A stretch of DNA of 64,000 nt from Desertimonas sp963786985 (GCA_963786985.1 CAWBBL010000027.1:62001-126000), one strand, 5' to 3'; counted from the stretch's first letter, positions 32,147 to 40,884 are shown. A program made the numbers and translations. Notes: generated from the letters alone by a model not told the origin.

Positions 32147-33130
32147 ATGGGACAAGTCGTACTTCTGGTCGTGGCGGCAGCATGGGCTGCAGTTCTGCTT
32201 CCCCCGCTGCTCCGTTCCCGGCTGGAGAACCGTCCGAACTCCTCCGTGCTCGATTTCCGCAACCAGTTGTCCAGCCTGCAGCGCGCCGTGCCGACCCGCG
32301 GCGTCGCCGTCCGGTCGATGGGCCGTTCCTTGGCCCCCTCGATGCTCAGTCGCCCTGCTGCCGCCGGTCGTCCGGACACCCGCAACGGGGCGCGCACCAG
32401 CGGTGTGGTCAGCTCACGGATGGCGCCGACGTCGCCGGCGACGCGCCCGACCCGTCGCGACGCTCGGATGCAGGAGGCCAGCTTGCGACCCCGCCAGCAC
32501 GGTGCCCCGAGCGACGCCCGGATCGCCGCCGGCATCGCCAGCACCCGCGCCGCCGAAGCCAAGCGGCGCCGCGCCAACGTGCTGTTCCTGCTCGTGCTCA
32601 CGACGGTGTGTGCCGGGTTCCTGGCGGCCACCACCGACTCCAAGGGAATGGTGTACCTGTTCGCCCTGTCGATGGTTGCCCTCGGCGGCTACGTGTACCT
32701 CCTGGTCACGATCAACCAACAGCAGGTCGGTGACGGCGCCGAGTACTCGCCGCGCACTGCCGCGCCGCGTCAACATGCTGGGCCGCGACGGCGCGATGTT
32801 GACGCCGGCTCTGAGCGTTACGACGCTGAAGACGACTACTGGGAAGCCGCCCCGGCCCTCCCCCAACGCCGTGCGGCGCCGGCTTCGCCGTCGTCGACCG
32901 TCCCGCCGGGCAGCGGACAGTCGGGACGGATCTCCTACGGGCTCGGCGCCCAGCCATCCCGCGTCGATCCGCGTGATCCCTACGGCCGCGAGGCATACGG
33001 GTGGGACAGCGCCACGCGCGAGACGACTCGGCGGGCCCCCGCCCGCAACGGCCGCCATGCGACCGGCCAGGTGCCGGTGCAGTACCGCCAGCCCGAGACG
33101 TCACCCGACTACTACTCGCACGCCGGCTGA
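32147..33130 (+). CDS. SepX/GlpR-like divisome membrane protein
   Basis: A 327-residue membrane protein: an N-terminal helix (about 3-20, VVLLVVAAAWAAVLLPPLL), then RLENRPNSSVLDFRNQLSSLQR, an Arg/Pro-rich cytoplasmic stretch, two adjacent helices (about 143-186) and a long Pro/Arg/Tyr-rich tail. This matches SepX/GlpR, the membrane partner of the gephyrin-like Glp in actinobacterial cell division, in start, topology and gene neighbourhood (galU, moeA/glp). Assignment is by pattern and synteny; the tail is too low in complexity to compare. The tail is followed at once by short tandem repeats. Confidence 0.68.
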   Translation: MGQVVLLVVAAAWAAVLLPPLLRSRLENRPNSSVLDFRNQLSSLQRAVPTRGVAVRSMGRSLAPSMLSRPAAAGRPDTRNGARTSGVVSSRMAPTSPATRPTRRDARMQEASLRPRQHGAPSDARIAAGIASTRAAEAKRRRANVLFLLVLTTVCAGFLAATTDSKGMVYLFALSMVALGGYVYLLVTINQQQVGDGAEYSPRTAAPRQHAGPRRRDVDAGSERYDAEDDYWEAAPALPQRRAAPASPSSTVPPGSGQSGRISYGLGAQPSRVDPRDPYGREAYGWDSATRETTRRAPARNGRHATGQVPVQYRQPETSPDYYSHAG

Positions 33131-33137
33131 CCGCGCC

Positions 33138-33253
33138 GCGACCGTTCCGCAGCACCGACGAGGCAAGCCTCCGTGGCGCCTGAACGGCGCCGGAACCCGG
33201 CAGCGACCGTTGCGAAGCACCGACGAGGCAAGCCTCCGTGGCGCCTGAACGGC
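33138..33253 (+). repeat. Two direct repeats (51 bp, period 65) before tRNA-Ala
   Basis: Copies at 33138-33188 and 33203-33253 share GAGGCAAGCCTCCGTGGCGC and differ at a few bases near the left end. In each, one forward frame ends RSTDEASLRGA and stop, i.e. another small peptide-coding intergenic repeat. Next to it 33283-33325 holds an Ala/Arg-codon-like GAGCGAAGCTCC / GGAGCGAGC segment. No gene is present between 33131 and 33322. Confidence 0.75.
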
Positions 33254-33322
33254 CGCCGGAGGCAGCATCACGGCGGAGCGAAGCTCCACGCAGGAGCGAG
33301 CCCCCGAGGGCGAGCGACGAAG

Positions 33323-33395
33323 TGGAGCTGAGGGGAATCGAACCCCTGGCCTCGACAGTGCGATTGTCGCGCTCTACCAACTGAGCTACAGCCCC
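33323..33395 (-). tRNA. tRNA-Ala (anticodon CGC)
   Basis: A 73-nt cloverleaf on the minus strand: acceptor GGGGCTG / CAGCTCC with one G-U pair, D arm GCTCAGTTGGTAGAGC, anticodon stem CGACA / TGTCG with loop ATCGCAC (anticodon CGC, reads GCG), T arm AGGGG TTCGAAT CCCCT, discriminator A. CCA is not encoded. Confidence 0.95.
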
Positions 33396-33430
33396 AACGG
33401 AGTCGACAGTGTACCGGCGTCGCCGGCCTC

Positions 33431-33507
33431 CATCTGGGGAAGATCTCTGCCAATCGGGCTTGTGGGGAAGATCTGTGTCGGCGTCTGAAAGGAAACTTCC
33501 CCAGATG
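33431..33507. terminator. Inverted repeat beyond the secreted-protein gene
   Basis: Arms CATCTGGGGAAG (33431-33442) and CTTCCCCAGATG (33496-33507), with a third partial copy TGGGGAAGATCT in the loop. It lies 14 bp after the stop of the gene at 33522 and upstream of tRNA-Ala, both on the minus strand; probable terminator. Confidence 0.5.
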
Positions 33508-33521
33508 GGTGGAAGCCGGGG

Positions 33522-34403
33522 TCAGCCGTCGGCGACCGGCTGCAGCGACCAGCTTCCGGCTGCGTCGACCGTGACGAAGCCCGGCCCGGCGGGGATCTCG
33601 ACGGTCCCGGTGAACGGTCCGGTCTGGTCGACCAACGGCTGGGCGCCGGCCAGCGTGACAGCGCTGACGACGATCGGCCCGGCGCCGTCGACGGCGACGG
33701 TCGCCGTCCACGGCGCAGCGTTCTCGTAGGCGACGACATCGGGGTTCTCACCGGTCACCCCGGCCGTCGGGTCGAACGTCAGGGCGCCATTGCGCTGCTC
33801 GACGGCGAGCGTCCAGTCGCCGTCGGCGGTGACCGCGAACCCCGAGATCGTTCCGCCGAGACCGACGAGATAACGACCGGACCACGGTCCCTCGACGGTG
33901 GCGAACGCCGGCCCCGCGGGCACTCCGCCCTGTTGAGGCTGGACCGAGAATGGCCCGTCACCGGCGTGTGTCACGCCGACGATCGTCGGCCCGCTGATCG
34001 GGTCGACCTGGACGACCTGGCTCCCGGTCCCCTCAGCCGAGCTGACCACCGGGCTCGTCGTCGTGGGTGCGGTGGTCGTCGCTGTGGCACTGGCCGCGAC
34101 CGCGGCGAGCTCGGCCGTGCCGTAGTCATTGATCGTCGCCTGACTGACCACCGGTGCACCTCCGCTGGTCACCCCGTAGCAGTAGAACACGATGCCGGCG
34201 GAGTCCGCGGAGGGGGTCTCGCACACAACGTGGCTGACGCCTTCGCCGACCGTCGTCGTGAAGTACTCGGCTGCCGCGGCCTCCGCCTGGGCCCTGACGA
34301 TGTCGACCCCGCTCTCGCCGTCTGGCGGCAGCGTGGCGACGACCTTCATTCCGGGCACGATCGCCGCCGAGCCAGCGGCCAGCACGAGCACAGTTCGCCG
34401 CAC
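33522..34403 (-). CDS. Secreted protein with repeated beta domains
   Basis: An exported 293-residue protein: signal peptide MRRTVLVLAAGSAAIVPGM, an N-terminal domain (about 30-90; GVDIVRAQAEAAAAEYFTTTVGEGVSHVVC...FYCYGVTSGG) that recalls DUF4333 with two cysteines, a Thr/Ala linker (ATATTTAPTTTSP) and two similar beta units of about 80 residues. In each, a GP(F/W)(S/T)G-type strand is followed by a GxW(T/S)L strand (DGDWTLAVEQ, AGSWSLQPV). Function unknown; a cell-envelope role is likely. Confidence 0.6.
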   Translation of the reverse strand: MRRTVLVLAAGSAAIVPGMKVVATLPPDGESGVDIVRAQAEAAAAEYFTTTVGEGVSHVVCETPSADSAGIVFYCYGVTSGGAPVVSQATINDYGTAELAAVAASATATTTAPTTTSPVVSSAEGTGSQVVQVDPISGPTIVGVTHAGDGPFSVQPQQGGVPAGPAFATVEGPWSGRYLVGLGGTISGFAVTADGDWTLAVEQRNGALTFDPTAGVTGENPDVVAYENAAPWTATVAVDGAGPIVVSAVTLAGAQPLVDQTGPFTGTVEIPAGPGFVTVDAAGSWSLQPVADG

Positions 34404-34444
34404 CAGCCCGACTGTACCGACGTCTGGTCGGCGGCAGGGATCGG

Positions 34445-36949
34445 CTACACGGCGGCGGCGAGCCGCGCCTCCTCGCGCGTCCGGGCGGCGGCGTTGACGC
34501 GCTGGCGCTCGAGGACCTGGACGAGCGTCTTGGCTGCCTGGGGGATGGGGTGCTCGGCGAAGAACGCCTGCACATCAGCGACCACGGATGGATCCGTGAG
34601 CAGCTTGACGGCATCGACCATGCGCACGATCGAGTTGTCCGGGAAGGTCGCGTTGGCCTCGTCCCAGTGCTGGCGGACGAAGGTCCACGCCGCCGCGCCG
34701 TGCCGGCGATTGGCGATGCAGCCACGAAGGACGAAGGGGGCGTTCTGCGTCTTGACGTCGCCGCCGAGTGACAGTTCGCACGTTCGCAGGACGAGCGCCT
34801 CGTCGTCGAACTCGGCGAGGGCGTACAGGTGACGGAGTTGGTCCTGGGGCGTCGAGGCGTTCTTGTAGGCATCGAGGAGGCGGTCGTAGTCGTCAGCATC
34901 GCCGGTTGCCGCGACCACCGACGTCGCTGCGGCGACGAGCTCCGGGTGCACCGAACCGCGCTCGGCGATGCTCTTGTCGTACAGCTGCCGGCAGCGGGCG
35001 ATGGTCGGTGCGTCCGCTCCGAGCACGGCCAGCGCCCCGGTCACGAGCCCGCGCAACTTGCCCGTGAGGTCGCTCTCGCCGTCGCGAGGGTCGCCGAGGT
35101 CGGCGACGACCGGGCGGAGCAGTGTGGCGACCCGCGCCTGGAAGCGCGGGTACGCATCGTCGTCGAGAATCCGTCCGAGCCCCCGGAGGCCGACCAGGAT
35201 CGCCTGCCAAACGGCGAGGTCGCGCTCGTCGGTGAAGCCCTCGACGAACTCGAGGAACTCGGGCGCGCTCAGCCGCCCGGCGATCACCGCCGCCCACGCG
35301 TCGTCGACCAAGAGGTAGCGCTCCGACGTGTCGAGCTCGGCCAGCACGCCGCCGGAGAGTCGGTCGCGCAACTCGCTGGAGTACGTGACGCGATAGAACC
35401 CGTGTCCGGCGGCGTTGACGACGACGGCTGCGGCCGGGTCGGTGAGCGGCATCCGGGCCTCGTCCTTGTCGAGGAGGACTGGCTCGGTGACGCCGCCGTT
35501 GCGCACGAGCACCGGCACGAGCCACGTGGCCGCGTCCGAGCTCTCGCCGAAGGCGAAGCGCTGCTGGCGGAGAACGAGCTCCGCACCGTCGAGCGAGGCA
35601 CTGACCAGTGGGTAGCCGGGCTGCCAGATCCACGAGTCCATCAGCCGCCGCACGGGCTCACCAGTGGTCTCCTCGAGGGCGTCCCACAGGTCGCTCGTCT
35701 CCGTGTTCCCGTAGGCGTGCGTGCGCAGGTAGTGGCTGACCCCCTTCCGGAACTGCTCGGGGCCGAGGTACTGCTCCAGCATCCGCAGGACGGCGCCACC
35801 CTTCTGGTAGGTGAGCACGTCGAACATCCCGTCCGCATCAGCCGGCGAGCGGACCTCGTACTCGATCGATCGGCTCGACTCCAGGGAGTCGACCTCGAAG
35901 GCCGCCGAGCGCTCCGGGCCGAACGACGTCCACCGATCCCAGTCGGGTCGGAAGGCGGCGCAGGCGGCGACCTCCATGAACGTGGCGAACGCTTCGTTGA
36001 GCCAGATCCCGTTCCACCAGCGCATCGTCACGAGGTCGCCGAACCACATGTGGGCGAGCTCGTGGGCGACGACGTCGGCGACGACCTCCTGCTCGCTGTG
36101 CGTGCTCGTGGCGGGGTCGATGAGCAGCAGGCTCTCGCGGAACGTGATGCACCCGAAGTTCTCCATCGCCCCGGCGGCGAAGTCGGGCAGGCCGAGCAGG
36201 TCGACCTTCTCGCCGGGGTACGGGATGCCGTAGTACTCCTGGAACCAGCGCAGGGCGAAGGCACCGATGTCGAGAGCGAAGTCGGTCAGATGGGCCTTCC
36301 CCGGAACGTGGTACACGCGCAGGGGGATGCCGTCGACGTCGACTGGCTCGGTCGCTTCGAGCGGCCCGACGACGAAGGCAACGAGATAACTGCTCATCGC
36401 CATCGTGTCGCCGAACATCACGGCGACCTTGCCGTCCGGGCGATCCTGGCGGCCGATCTCCGGACCGTTCGACACCGTGGTCATCGCCGGATCGATGACC
36501 AGGGTGATGCCGAAGACGGCCTTGAACTCCGGCTCGTCGAAGCACGGGAACGCCCGCCGGCAGTCGGTCGCCTGCATCTGGGTCGTGGCGATCACGTGCT
36601 CGTCGCCGTTCGCGTCGACGAACCTGCTGCGGTAGAACCCGCGCAGCTTGTCGTTGAGGATGCCGGTGAACTCGATGGCGATCGTCGCCGGGCCGACGTC
36701 GACCGGCCGTTCGGGGACGATGACCATCCGCTCGCCGGGCTCCAGGCTCCACGTCGCCGGCGCACCCTCGACCGAGCAGCTGCGGATGTCCAAGTCGAGG
36801 GCATTGAGGGTGATGCTCGTCGACTCCTCGACGACATCGACGGCGATCGAAACGCTCCCCGCAAACCTTGCGGCGGCGAGGTCGGGAGCGAGTTCGACGT
36901 CGTAGCGTCGGGGGAGAACGGCCTTGCTCAGTCGGTGCGAATCGCTCAC
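34445..36949 (-). CDS. pepN: Aminopeptidase N (M1 family)
   Basis: A zinc aminopeptidase of 834 residues. The exopeptidase motif GAMENFG and the zinc site HELAHMWFGDLV...NEAFATF (HExxH-x18-E) are intact, followed by the long helical ERAP-type C-terminal domain. It trims N-terminal residues from peptides in the cytosol. Two GTG codons in a row (36952, 36949) follow TACCAT by 4 and 7 nt; I chose the second. Divergent from the kinase at 37120 over 170 bp, which hold no other gene I can see. Confidence 0.94.
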   Translation of the reverse strand: MSDSHRLSKAVLPRRYDVELAPDLAAARFAGSVSIAVDVVEESTSITLNALDLDIRSCSVEGAPATWSLEPGERMVIVPERPVDVGPATIAIEFTGILNDKLRGFYRSRFVDANGDEHVIATTQMQATDCRRAFPCFDEPEFKAVFGITLVIDPAMTTVSNGPEIGRQDRPDGKVAVMFGDTMAMSSYLVAFVVGPLEATEPVDVDGIPLRVYHVPGKAHLTDFALDIGAFALRWFQEYYGIPYPGEKVDLLGLPDFAAGAMENFGCITFRESLLLIDPATSTHSEQEVVADVVAHELAHMWFGDLVTMRWWNGIWLNEAFATFMEVAACAAFRPDWDRWTSFGPERSAAFEVDSLESSRSIEYEVRSPADADGMFDVLTYQKGGAVLRMLEQYLGPEQFRKGVSHYLRTHAYGNTETSDLWDALEETTGEPVRRLMDSWIWQPGYPLVSASLDGAELVLRQQRFAFGESSDAATWLVPVLVRNGGVTEPVLLDKDEARMPLTDPAAAVVVNAAGHGFYRVTYSSELRDRLSGGVLAELDTSERYLLVDDAWAAVIAGRLSAPEFLEFVEGFTDERDLAVWQAILVGLRGLGRILDDDAYPRFQARVATLLRPVVADLGDPRDGESDLTGKLRGLVTGALAVLGADAPTIARCRQLYDKSIAERGSVHPELVAAATSVVAATGDADDYDRLLDAYKNASTPQDQLRHLYALAEFDDEALVLRTCELSLGGDVKTQNAPFVLRGCIANRRHGAAAWTFVRQHWDEANATFPDNSIVRMVDAVKLLTDPSVVADVQAFFAEHPIPQAAKTLVQVLERQRVNAAARTREEARLAAAV

Positions 36950-36956
36950 CACAACG

Positions 36957-36962
36957 ATGGTA
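36957..36962 (-). promoter_or_regulatory. -10 element, pepN
   Basis: TACCAT on the minus strand, 7 nt before GTG 36949; leaderless pattern. Confidence 0.5.
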
Positions 36963-37105
36963 CGGACCAATCCGGAACAGAGGGCACCACGATTCGGTGA
37001 CGTATGCCCGGGCTGTCGCATCACCTGGTGGCCGTTCGCGTCGGCCGCTCGGCAATCGTCGACGTCGGCGTGATCCTGGTCACTGGCGGGTCCGTCATGC
37101 AGCGG

Positions 37106-37111
37106 TAGCGT
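37106..37111 (+). promoter_or_regulatory. -10 element, adenosine kinase-like gene
   Basis: TAGCGT, 8 nt before GTG 37120. Confidence 0.5.
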
Positions 37112-37119
37112 TGTCCGAC

Positions 37120-38124
37120 GTGCCTGACGCCGCTCCACAGTCGCCGCGCCCTGCCCGCTTCCAGGTCGTGGGGATCGGCAATGCCCTCGTCGACGTCATT
37201 GCCCACGCCAGTGAGCACTTCCTCGTCGAGCATCAGCTCGTCAAGGGCGCGATGACCTTGATCGACACCGACCGGGCGGTCGACCTGTACCGCGCCCTCG
37301 GTACTGCGGTGGAGATGAGTGGTGGTTCGGCGGCGAACACGATGTGCGGGATCGCCAGCCTCGGTGGACGGGCCGCGTACATCGGCAAGGTCAGCGGCGA
37401 CGACCTCGGCGCGGTGTTCGGCCACGACCTCCACGCGGTTGGGGTGGCGTTCCGTCCGGGGGCCCCTTCGGCCGAGGTCCCGACCGGCCGCTGCATCATC
37501 GTCGTCACGCCCGACGCCCAGCGAACCATGAACACCTACTTGGGGGTATCGAGTCTGTTGTGTTCGTCGGATCTCGACGAAGTGGCGATCGCCGACGGCG
37601 ACGTGCTCTACATGGAGGGCTATCTCTTCGATCGCGACGACGCCAAGGCGGCCTTCCGCCGTGCGGCAGACGTCGCCCACAGCGCCGGCCGGCGAGTGTC
37701 GCTCACGTTGTCCGACTCGTTCTGCGTCGATCGTCATCGGGACGATTTCCGAGCGCTCGTCCGCGACCAGGTCGACCTGCTGTTCGGCAATGAGGACGAG
37801 CTGTGCTCGCTCTACGAGGTCGCCTCGCTCGACGAGGCGATCGAGAGCGTTCGCCGCGAGTGCCCGCTCGTCGCCGTGACTGCCGGCGCCGAGGGCTCCT
37901 ACGTCGTCACTCCGGACGGCACGGTTCGCGTCGCCGCGGAGCATGTCGATCGGGTGCTCGACACGACCGGTGCCGGGGACCTCTACGCAGCCGGTTTCCT
38001 GCACGGCCTGACCAGCGGCGAGTCGCTGCACGACTGCGCCCGGCTCGGTTCGATCGCCGCCGCCGAGGTCATCAGCCACGTCGGCCCGAGGCCCCTCGTC
38101 GAGCTGCGTACGCTGGTGGGGTGA
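37120..38124 (+). CDS. PfkB-family adenosine kinase-like protein
   Basis: A ribokinase-fold kinase of 334 residues. Landmarks: VVGIGNALVDVIAH (start), GGSAANTMCGIASLGG (substrate-binding Gly pair), a middle VLYMEGYLFD, LLFGNEDELCSLY and the catalytic DTTGAGDLYAAGFLHG with the anion-hole GAGD. The whole sequence resembles the adenosine kinase group of PfkB proteins in bacteria, but sugar kinases cannot be excluded. Its stop overlaps the start of the phosphohexomutase as GTGA. Confidence 0.85.
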   Translation: MPDAAPQSPRPARFQVVGIGNALVDVIAHASEHFLVEHQLVKGAMTLIDTDRAVDLYRALGTAVEMSGGSAANTMCGIASLGGRAAYIGKVSGDDLGAVFGHDLHAVGVAFRPGAPSAEVPTGRCIIVVTPDAQRTMNTYLGVSSLLCSSDLDEVAIADGDVLYMEGYLFDRDDAKAAFRRAADVAHSAGRRVSLTLSDSFCVDRHRDDFRALVRDQVDLLFGNEDELCSLYEVASLDEAIESVRRECPLVAVTAGAEGSYVVTPDGTVRVAAEHVDRVLDTTGAGDLYAAGFLHGLTSGESLHDCARLGSIAAAEVISHVGPRPLVELRTLVG

Positions 38125-38204
38125 GCGAAGCGAACCCGCCGACCGAGCGAGCGCCAGCGAGCCGGGACGCGATGGGGTCGGGGGCCGCAGCCCCCGCACA
38201 GGGG
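38121..38204 (+). repeat. 84-bp in-frame start-site unit (type B) at the phosphohexomutase
   Basis: GTG 38121 and GTG 38205 are 84 bp apart in the same frame. Between them are GAGCGCCAGCGAGCC, GATGGGGTC and GGGGGCCGCAGCCCCC, the same ordered motifs as in the zwf unit at 8093-8177. Confidence 0.65.
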
Positions 38205-39800
38205 GTGACAGGTTTCGACGCGGTAGCGGCGGCGGCGAGGAGGTGGCTCGCCGCAGAGCCCGACGCGGACATCCGCGAGGAGCTGCAGGCGCTGATCGAC
38301 GGCGATCCGGCGGAGCTGGGCGGGCGGTTCTCCGGGATCTTGACATTCGGGACCGCAGGTTTGCGCGCCGCCGTTGGCCCCGGGCCGTTGCGGATGAACC
38401 GACTGGTCGTGCGCCAGGCGGCGGCCGGCCTCGCCGCCTACCTCAGGTCGTCGGATCCCCGTGCTGCGGAGCGTGGCGTCGTGATCGGCTACGACGTCCG
38501 CCGCAAGAGCGAGGTGTTCGCCCAGGACACGGCGCGGGTGATGGCCGCGGCGGGTGTCCGGGTGATGCTCCTGCCGGATCCCCTCCCGACACCCGTGCTC
38601 GCCTGGTCGATCACCGAGCTCGATGCCACGGCCGGGGTGATGGTCACGGCGTCGCACAACCCACCGACCGACAACGGGTACAAGGTGTACCTCGGCGACG
38701 GCGCCCAGATCGTGCCACCGCACGACGCGGCGATCGCCGACCAGATCGCCCTCGTCGACCCCATCGACGTCCCGCTTGCCGACGCCGATGACGGGCTGAT
38801 CACGATGCTCGACGACGGGGTCACGGCGGCGTACCTCGCCTCGATCGCCGATGTGCGCGTGCGCCCCGACGTGCCGGGGGTGCGGGTGGCCTACACCCCG
38901 CTGCACGGCGTCGGCGGGGACACCGCCTGTACCGCGTTCGAGCTCGCCGGGTTCGATCGCCCAGCGGTCGTCGACGAGCAGTTCGAACCCGACGGGACGT
39001 TCCCGACGGTGTCGTTCCCGAACCCGGAGGAGCCGGGGGCAATGGACCTGTTGCTCGCCCTCGCCGATGCGTCCGGAGCCGATCTGGCGATCGCCAACGA
39101 TCCCGACGCCGATCGACTCGGCGCGGCGATCCCGCAACCCGACGGGTCATGGCGGCGCCTCGGGGGCGACGAGATCGGCTGGTTGCTCGCCGACCACATC
39201 CTTGCCAACACGACCGGGGACGACCGCTTGGTGATCACGACGCTGGTGTCGTCGTCGCTGCTCGGCGCGCTGGCGAAGAGCTACGGGGTCCACGTCAAGG
39301 AGACCTACACCGGATTCAAGTGGATCGCCCGGACGATCCTCGATCATCCCGATCTGCGCTTCGTGTTCGGCTATGAGCAGGCCCTCGGTTACCTCGTTGC
39401 GCCGCGCCCGCTCGACAAGGACGGCATCTCCGCCGCGTTGATGCTCACCGAGGTGGCGAGCGTCGCGGCCGCCGAGGGGACGACCATGCAGCAACGCCTC
39501 GACGAGATCGCCGCCCGGTTCGGCCGGCATGTGACGATCGACAAGGCGGTGCGCATGGATCCGGTGGCCGCGGCCAGGGCGGTCGAGCGTCTCCAGGCGC
39601 AACCGCCCAAGGAGATCGGGGGAGCCGCCGTGATCGACGTCGTCGCCTTCCCGGAGGCCGACCTGCTGCGCTTCGAGCTGGCCGGTGGTGTGCGCGTCCA
39701 AGTCCGCCCGAGCGGCACCGAACCGAAGGTCAAGATCTACGGCGAAGCCGTCGACGCCGACCCGATCCCCTACGTCGACGCCCTGATCTCCCTGATCTGA
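38121..39800 (+). CDS. Phosphoglucomutase/phosphomannomutase (alpha-D-phosphohexomutase)
   Basis: A 559-residue enzyme with the four domains of the superfamily: FGTAGLRAAVGPGPLRMN (near the N-terminus), the phosphoserine loop TASHNPPTDNGYKVY, the metal loop NDPDADRLG and the sugar loop GYEQALGYL, then the phosphate-binding RPSGTEPKVKIYG. This long bacterial form (PgmB/YhxB-like) usually interconverts glucose 1- and 6-phosphate or ribose phosphates. Translation probably starts at GTG 38121 on the kinase stop, adding 28 repeat-encoded residues (ERAPASRDAMGSGAAAPAQG); GTG 38205 is likely the older start. Confidence 0.9.
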   Translation: MSEANPPTERAPASRDAMGSGAAAPAQGVTGFDAVAAAARRWLAAEPDADIREELQALIDGDPAELGGRFSGILTFGTAGLRAAVGPGPLRMNRLVVRQAAAGLAAYLRSSDPRAAERGVVIGYDVRRKSEVFAQDTARVMAAAGVRVMLLPDPLPTPVLAWSITELDATAGVMVTASHNPPTDNGYKVYLGDGAQIVPPHDAAIADQIALVDPIDVPLADADDGLITMLDDGVTAAYLASIADVRVRPDVPGVRVAYTPLHGVGGDTACTAFELAGFDRPAVVDEQFEPDGTFPTVSFPNPEEPGAMDLLLALADASGADLAIANDPDADRLGAAIPQPDGSWRRLGGDEIGWLLADHILANTTGDDRLVITTLVSSSLLGALAKSYGVHVKETYTGFKWIARTILDHPDLRFVFGYEQALGYLVAPRPLDKDGISAALMLTEVASVAAAEGTTMQQRLDEIAARFGRHVTIDKAVRMDPVAAARAVERLQAQPPKEIGGAAVIDVVAFPEADLLRFELAGGVRVQVRPSGTEPKVKIYGEAVDADPIPYVDALISLI

Positions 39801-39830
39801 CCCACCCCACCCGAGTGTTTCCGCCGATCG

Positions 39831-39867
39831 GAGTGTTTGCGGCGCGACGTTCGCGCCGCAAACACTC
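39831..39867. terminator. 17-bp perfect hairpin between convergent genes
   Basis: Arms GAGTGTTTGCGGCGCGA (39831-39847) and complement (39851-39867) with a 3-nt loop, nested within further ACCCGAGTGTTT / AAACACTCGGGT repeats (39808-39889). The CACCCGAGTGTTTCCG string is shared with the terminator region at 4.9 kb. Confidence 0.75.
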
Positions 39868-39888
39868 GGGTGGCCGCAAACACTCGGG

Positions 39889-40866
39889 TCAGGAGAGCAG
39901 GGGGGCGAGCTGGCGGCGCCACTCCACCGATGGCTTGTCCGCCTGCACGCTGACGGTCGCCGTCTGGTCGATCGGCAGGACGCCGCCGATCCGTTCGAGC
40001 ATCGTCTTGTCCTCGGCGCCGATCGCCCGGTCGAAGGCGATGACCTCCTCGGCGGGGACCGTGAAGTCGTCGTTGCGCCAGACGACGAACGTGAAGTACG
40101 AGGTCACGTCGTCGATCGGGGTCGAGCACAACAAGATGAGGTGGTCGAGTCCGGTCTCGTAGCGGATCGTGCTGCGCACCGTGAACGGCAGGTTGAAGCC
40201 GGTCGTCATCGTGCGCGTGATCACCTTGGCGGCGAGGCCCGACGACGTCATGCCGCTCTCGTTGCTCACTTCGGCCTCGTAGCGGTATCCGCAGAAGTCG
40301 TCGTCGAGCTGCTCCATCGAGATCTTCGGGACCAACGTGTTGTCGGGGATCCCGAACGTGCCGACGTGGACGTACGGGAAGTGCGAGATGTCCATGAAGT
40401 TGTCGGTCATCCGTGTCGCCGAGGTGCGCCACACATCGACGCCGGTGTTGATCCGGCGGTACGTCGCCAGGTCCTCGACGGCGATGTGCGGGATCCCGGC
40501 GACGGGATCTCCGAGGCACACCCACACAAGGCCGTAGCGCTCGACGACATGAACGGTGGACAGATGGCTGCGCGGCGGGATCGGGACCCCGGCGGAGGCC
40601 GATGGGACGCGCACGCAGCGACCTTCGACGCCAAACGTCCAGCCGTGGTAGCAGCACTCCAGACAGCCGTCGACGACGTGACCGGCGGACAGCGGCGCCT
40701 CGCGGTGCGGGCAGCGGTCGGGCGCGGCGATCAGCGTTCCCCCGGGTCCCCGCCAGATGACGACGTCGTCACCGAGCAAGCGCACGGCGTGTGGGGCGTC
40801 GACGATGTCGCCAGCCTCGGCGACGACGTACCAGTACCGGCGCAACGCCGGAGCCTCGACGAGCAC
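39889..40866 (-). CDS. Rieske [2Fe-2S] non-haem iron oxygenase
   Basis: A 325-residue oxygenase alpha subunit. The Rieske site is CPHREAPL...CLECCYHGW (C-x-H, 17 residues, C-x2-H) in the N-terminal third; the mononuclear iron site is DNFMDISHFPYVHVG (D-x2-D-x2-H-x4-H). Overall it resembles single-component Rieske monooxygenases and demethylases (vanillate, caffeine-type) rather than ring dioxygenases; the substrate is unknown. GTG 40866 is preceded by GGGAGGA. A reductase partner is not recognisable in the window. It diverges from the amidohydrolase across 45 bp containing a GntR-type palindrome. Confidence 0.85.
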   Translation of the reverse strand: MLVEAPALRRYWYVVAEAGDIVDAPHAVRLLGDDVVIWRGPGGTLIAAPDRCPHREAPLSAGHVVDGCLECCYHGWTFGVEGRCVRVPSASAGVPIPPRSHLSTVHVVERYGLVWVCLGDPVAGIPHIAVEDLATYRRINTGVDVWRTSATRMTDNFMDISHFPYVHVGTFGIPDNTLVPKISMEQLDDDFCGYRYEAEVSNESGMTSSGLAAKVITRTMTTGFNLPFTVRSTIRYETGLDHLILLCSTPIDDVTSYFTFVVWRNDDFTVPAEEVIAFDRAIGAEDKTMLERIGGVLPIDQTATVSVQADKPSVEWRRQLAPLLS

Positions 40867-40884
40867 TGGTGGCACTCCTCCCAG

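Noticed and set aside
34829..37000. Long forward open frame opposite pepN
   Set aside because: It is the antisense shadow of a well-conserved aminopeptidase; composition is Arg/Gly/Asp-rich with no domain.
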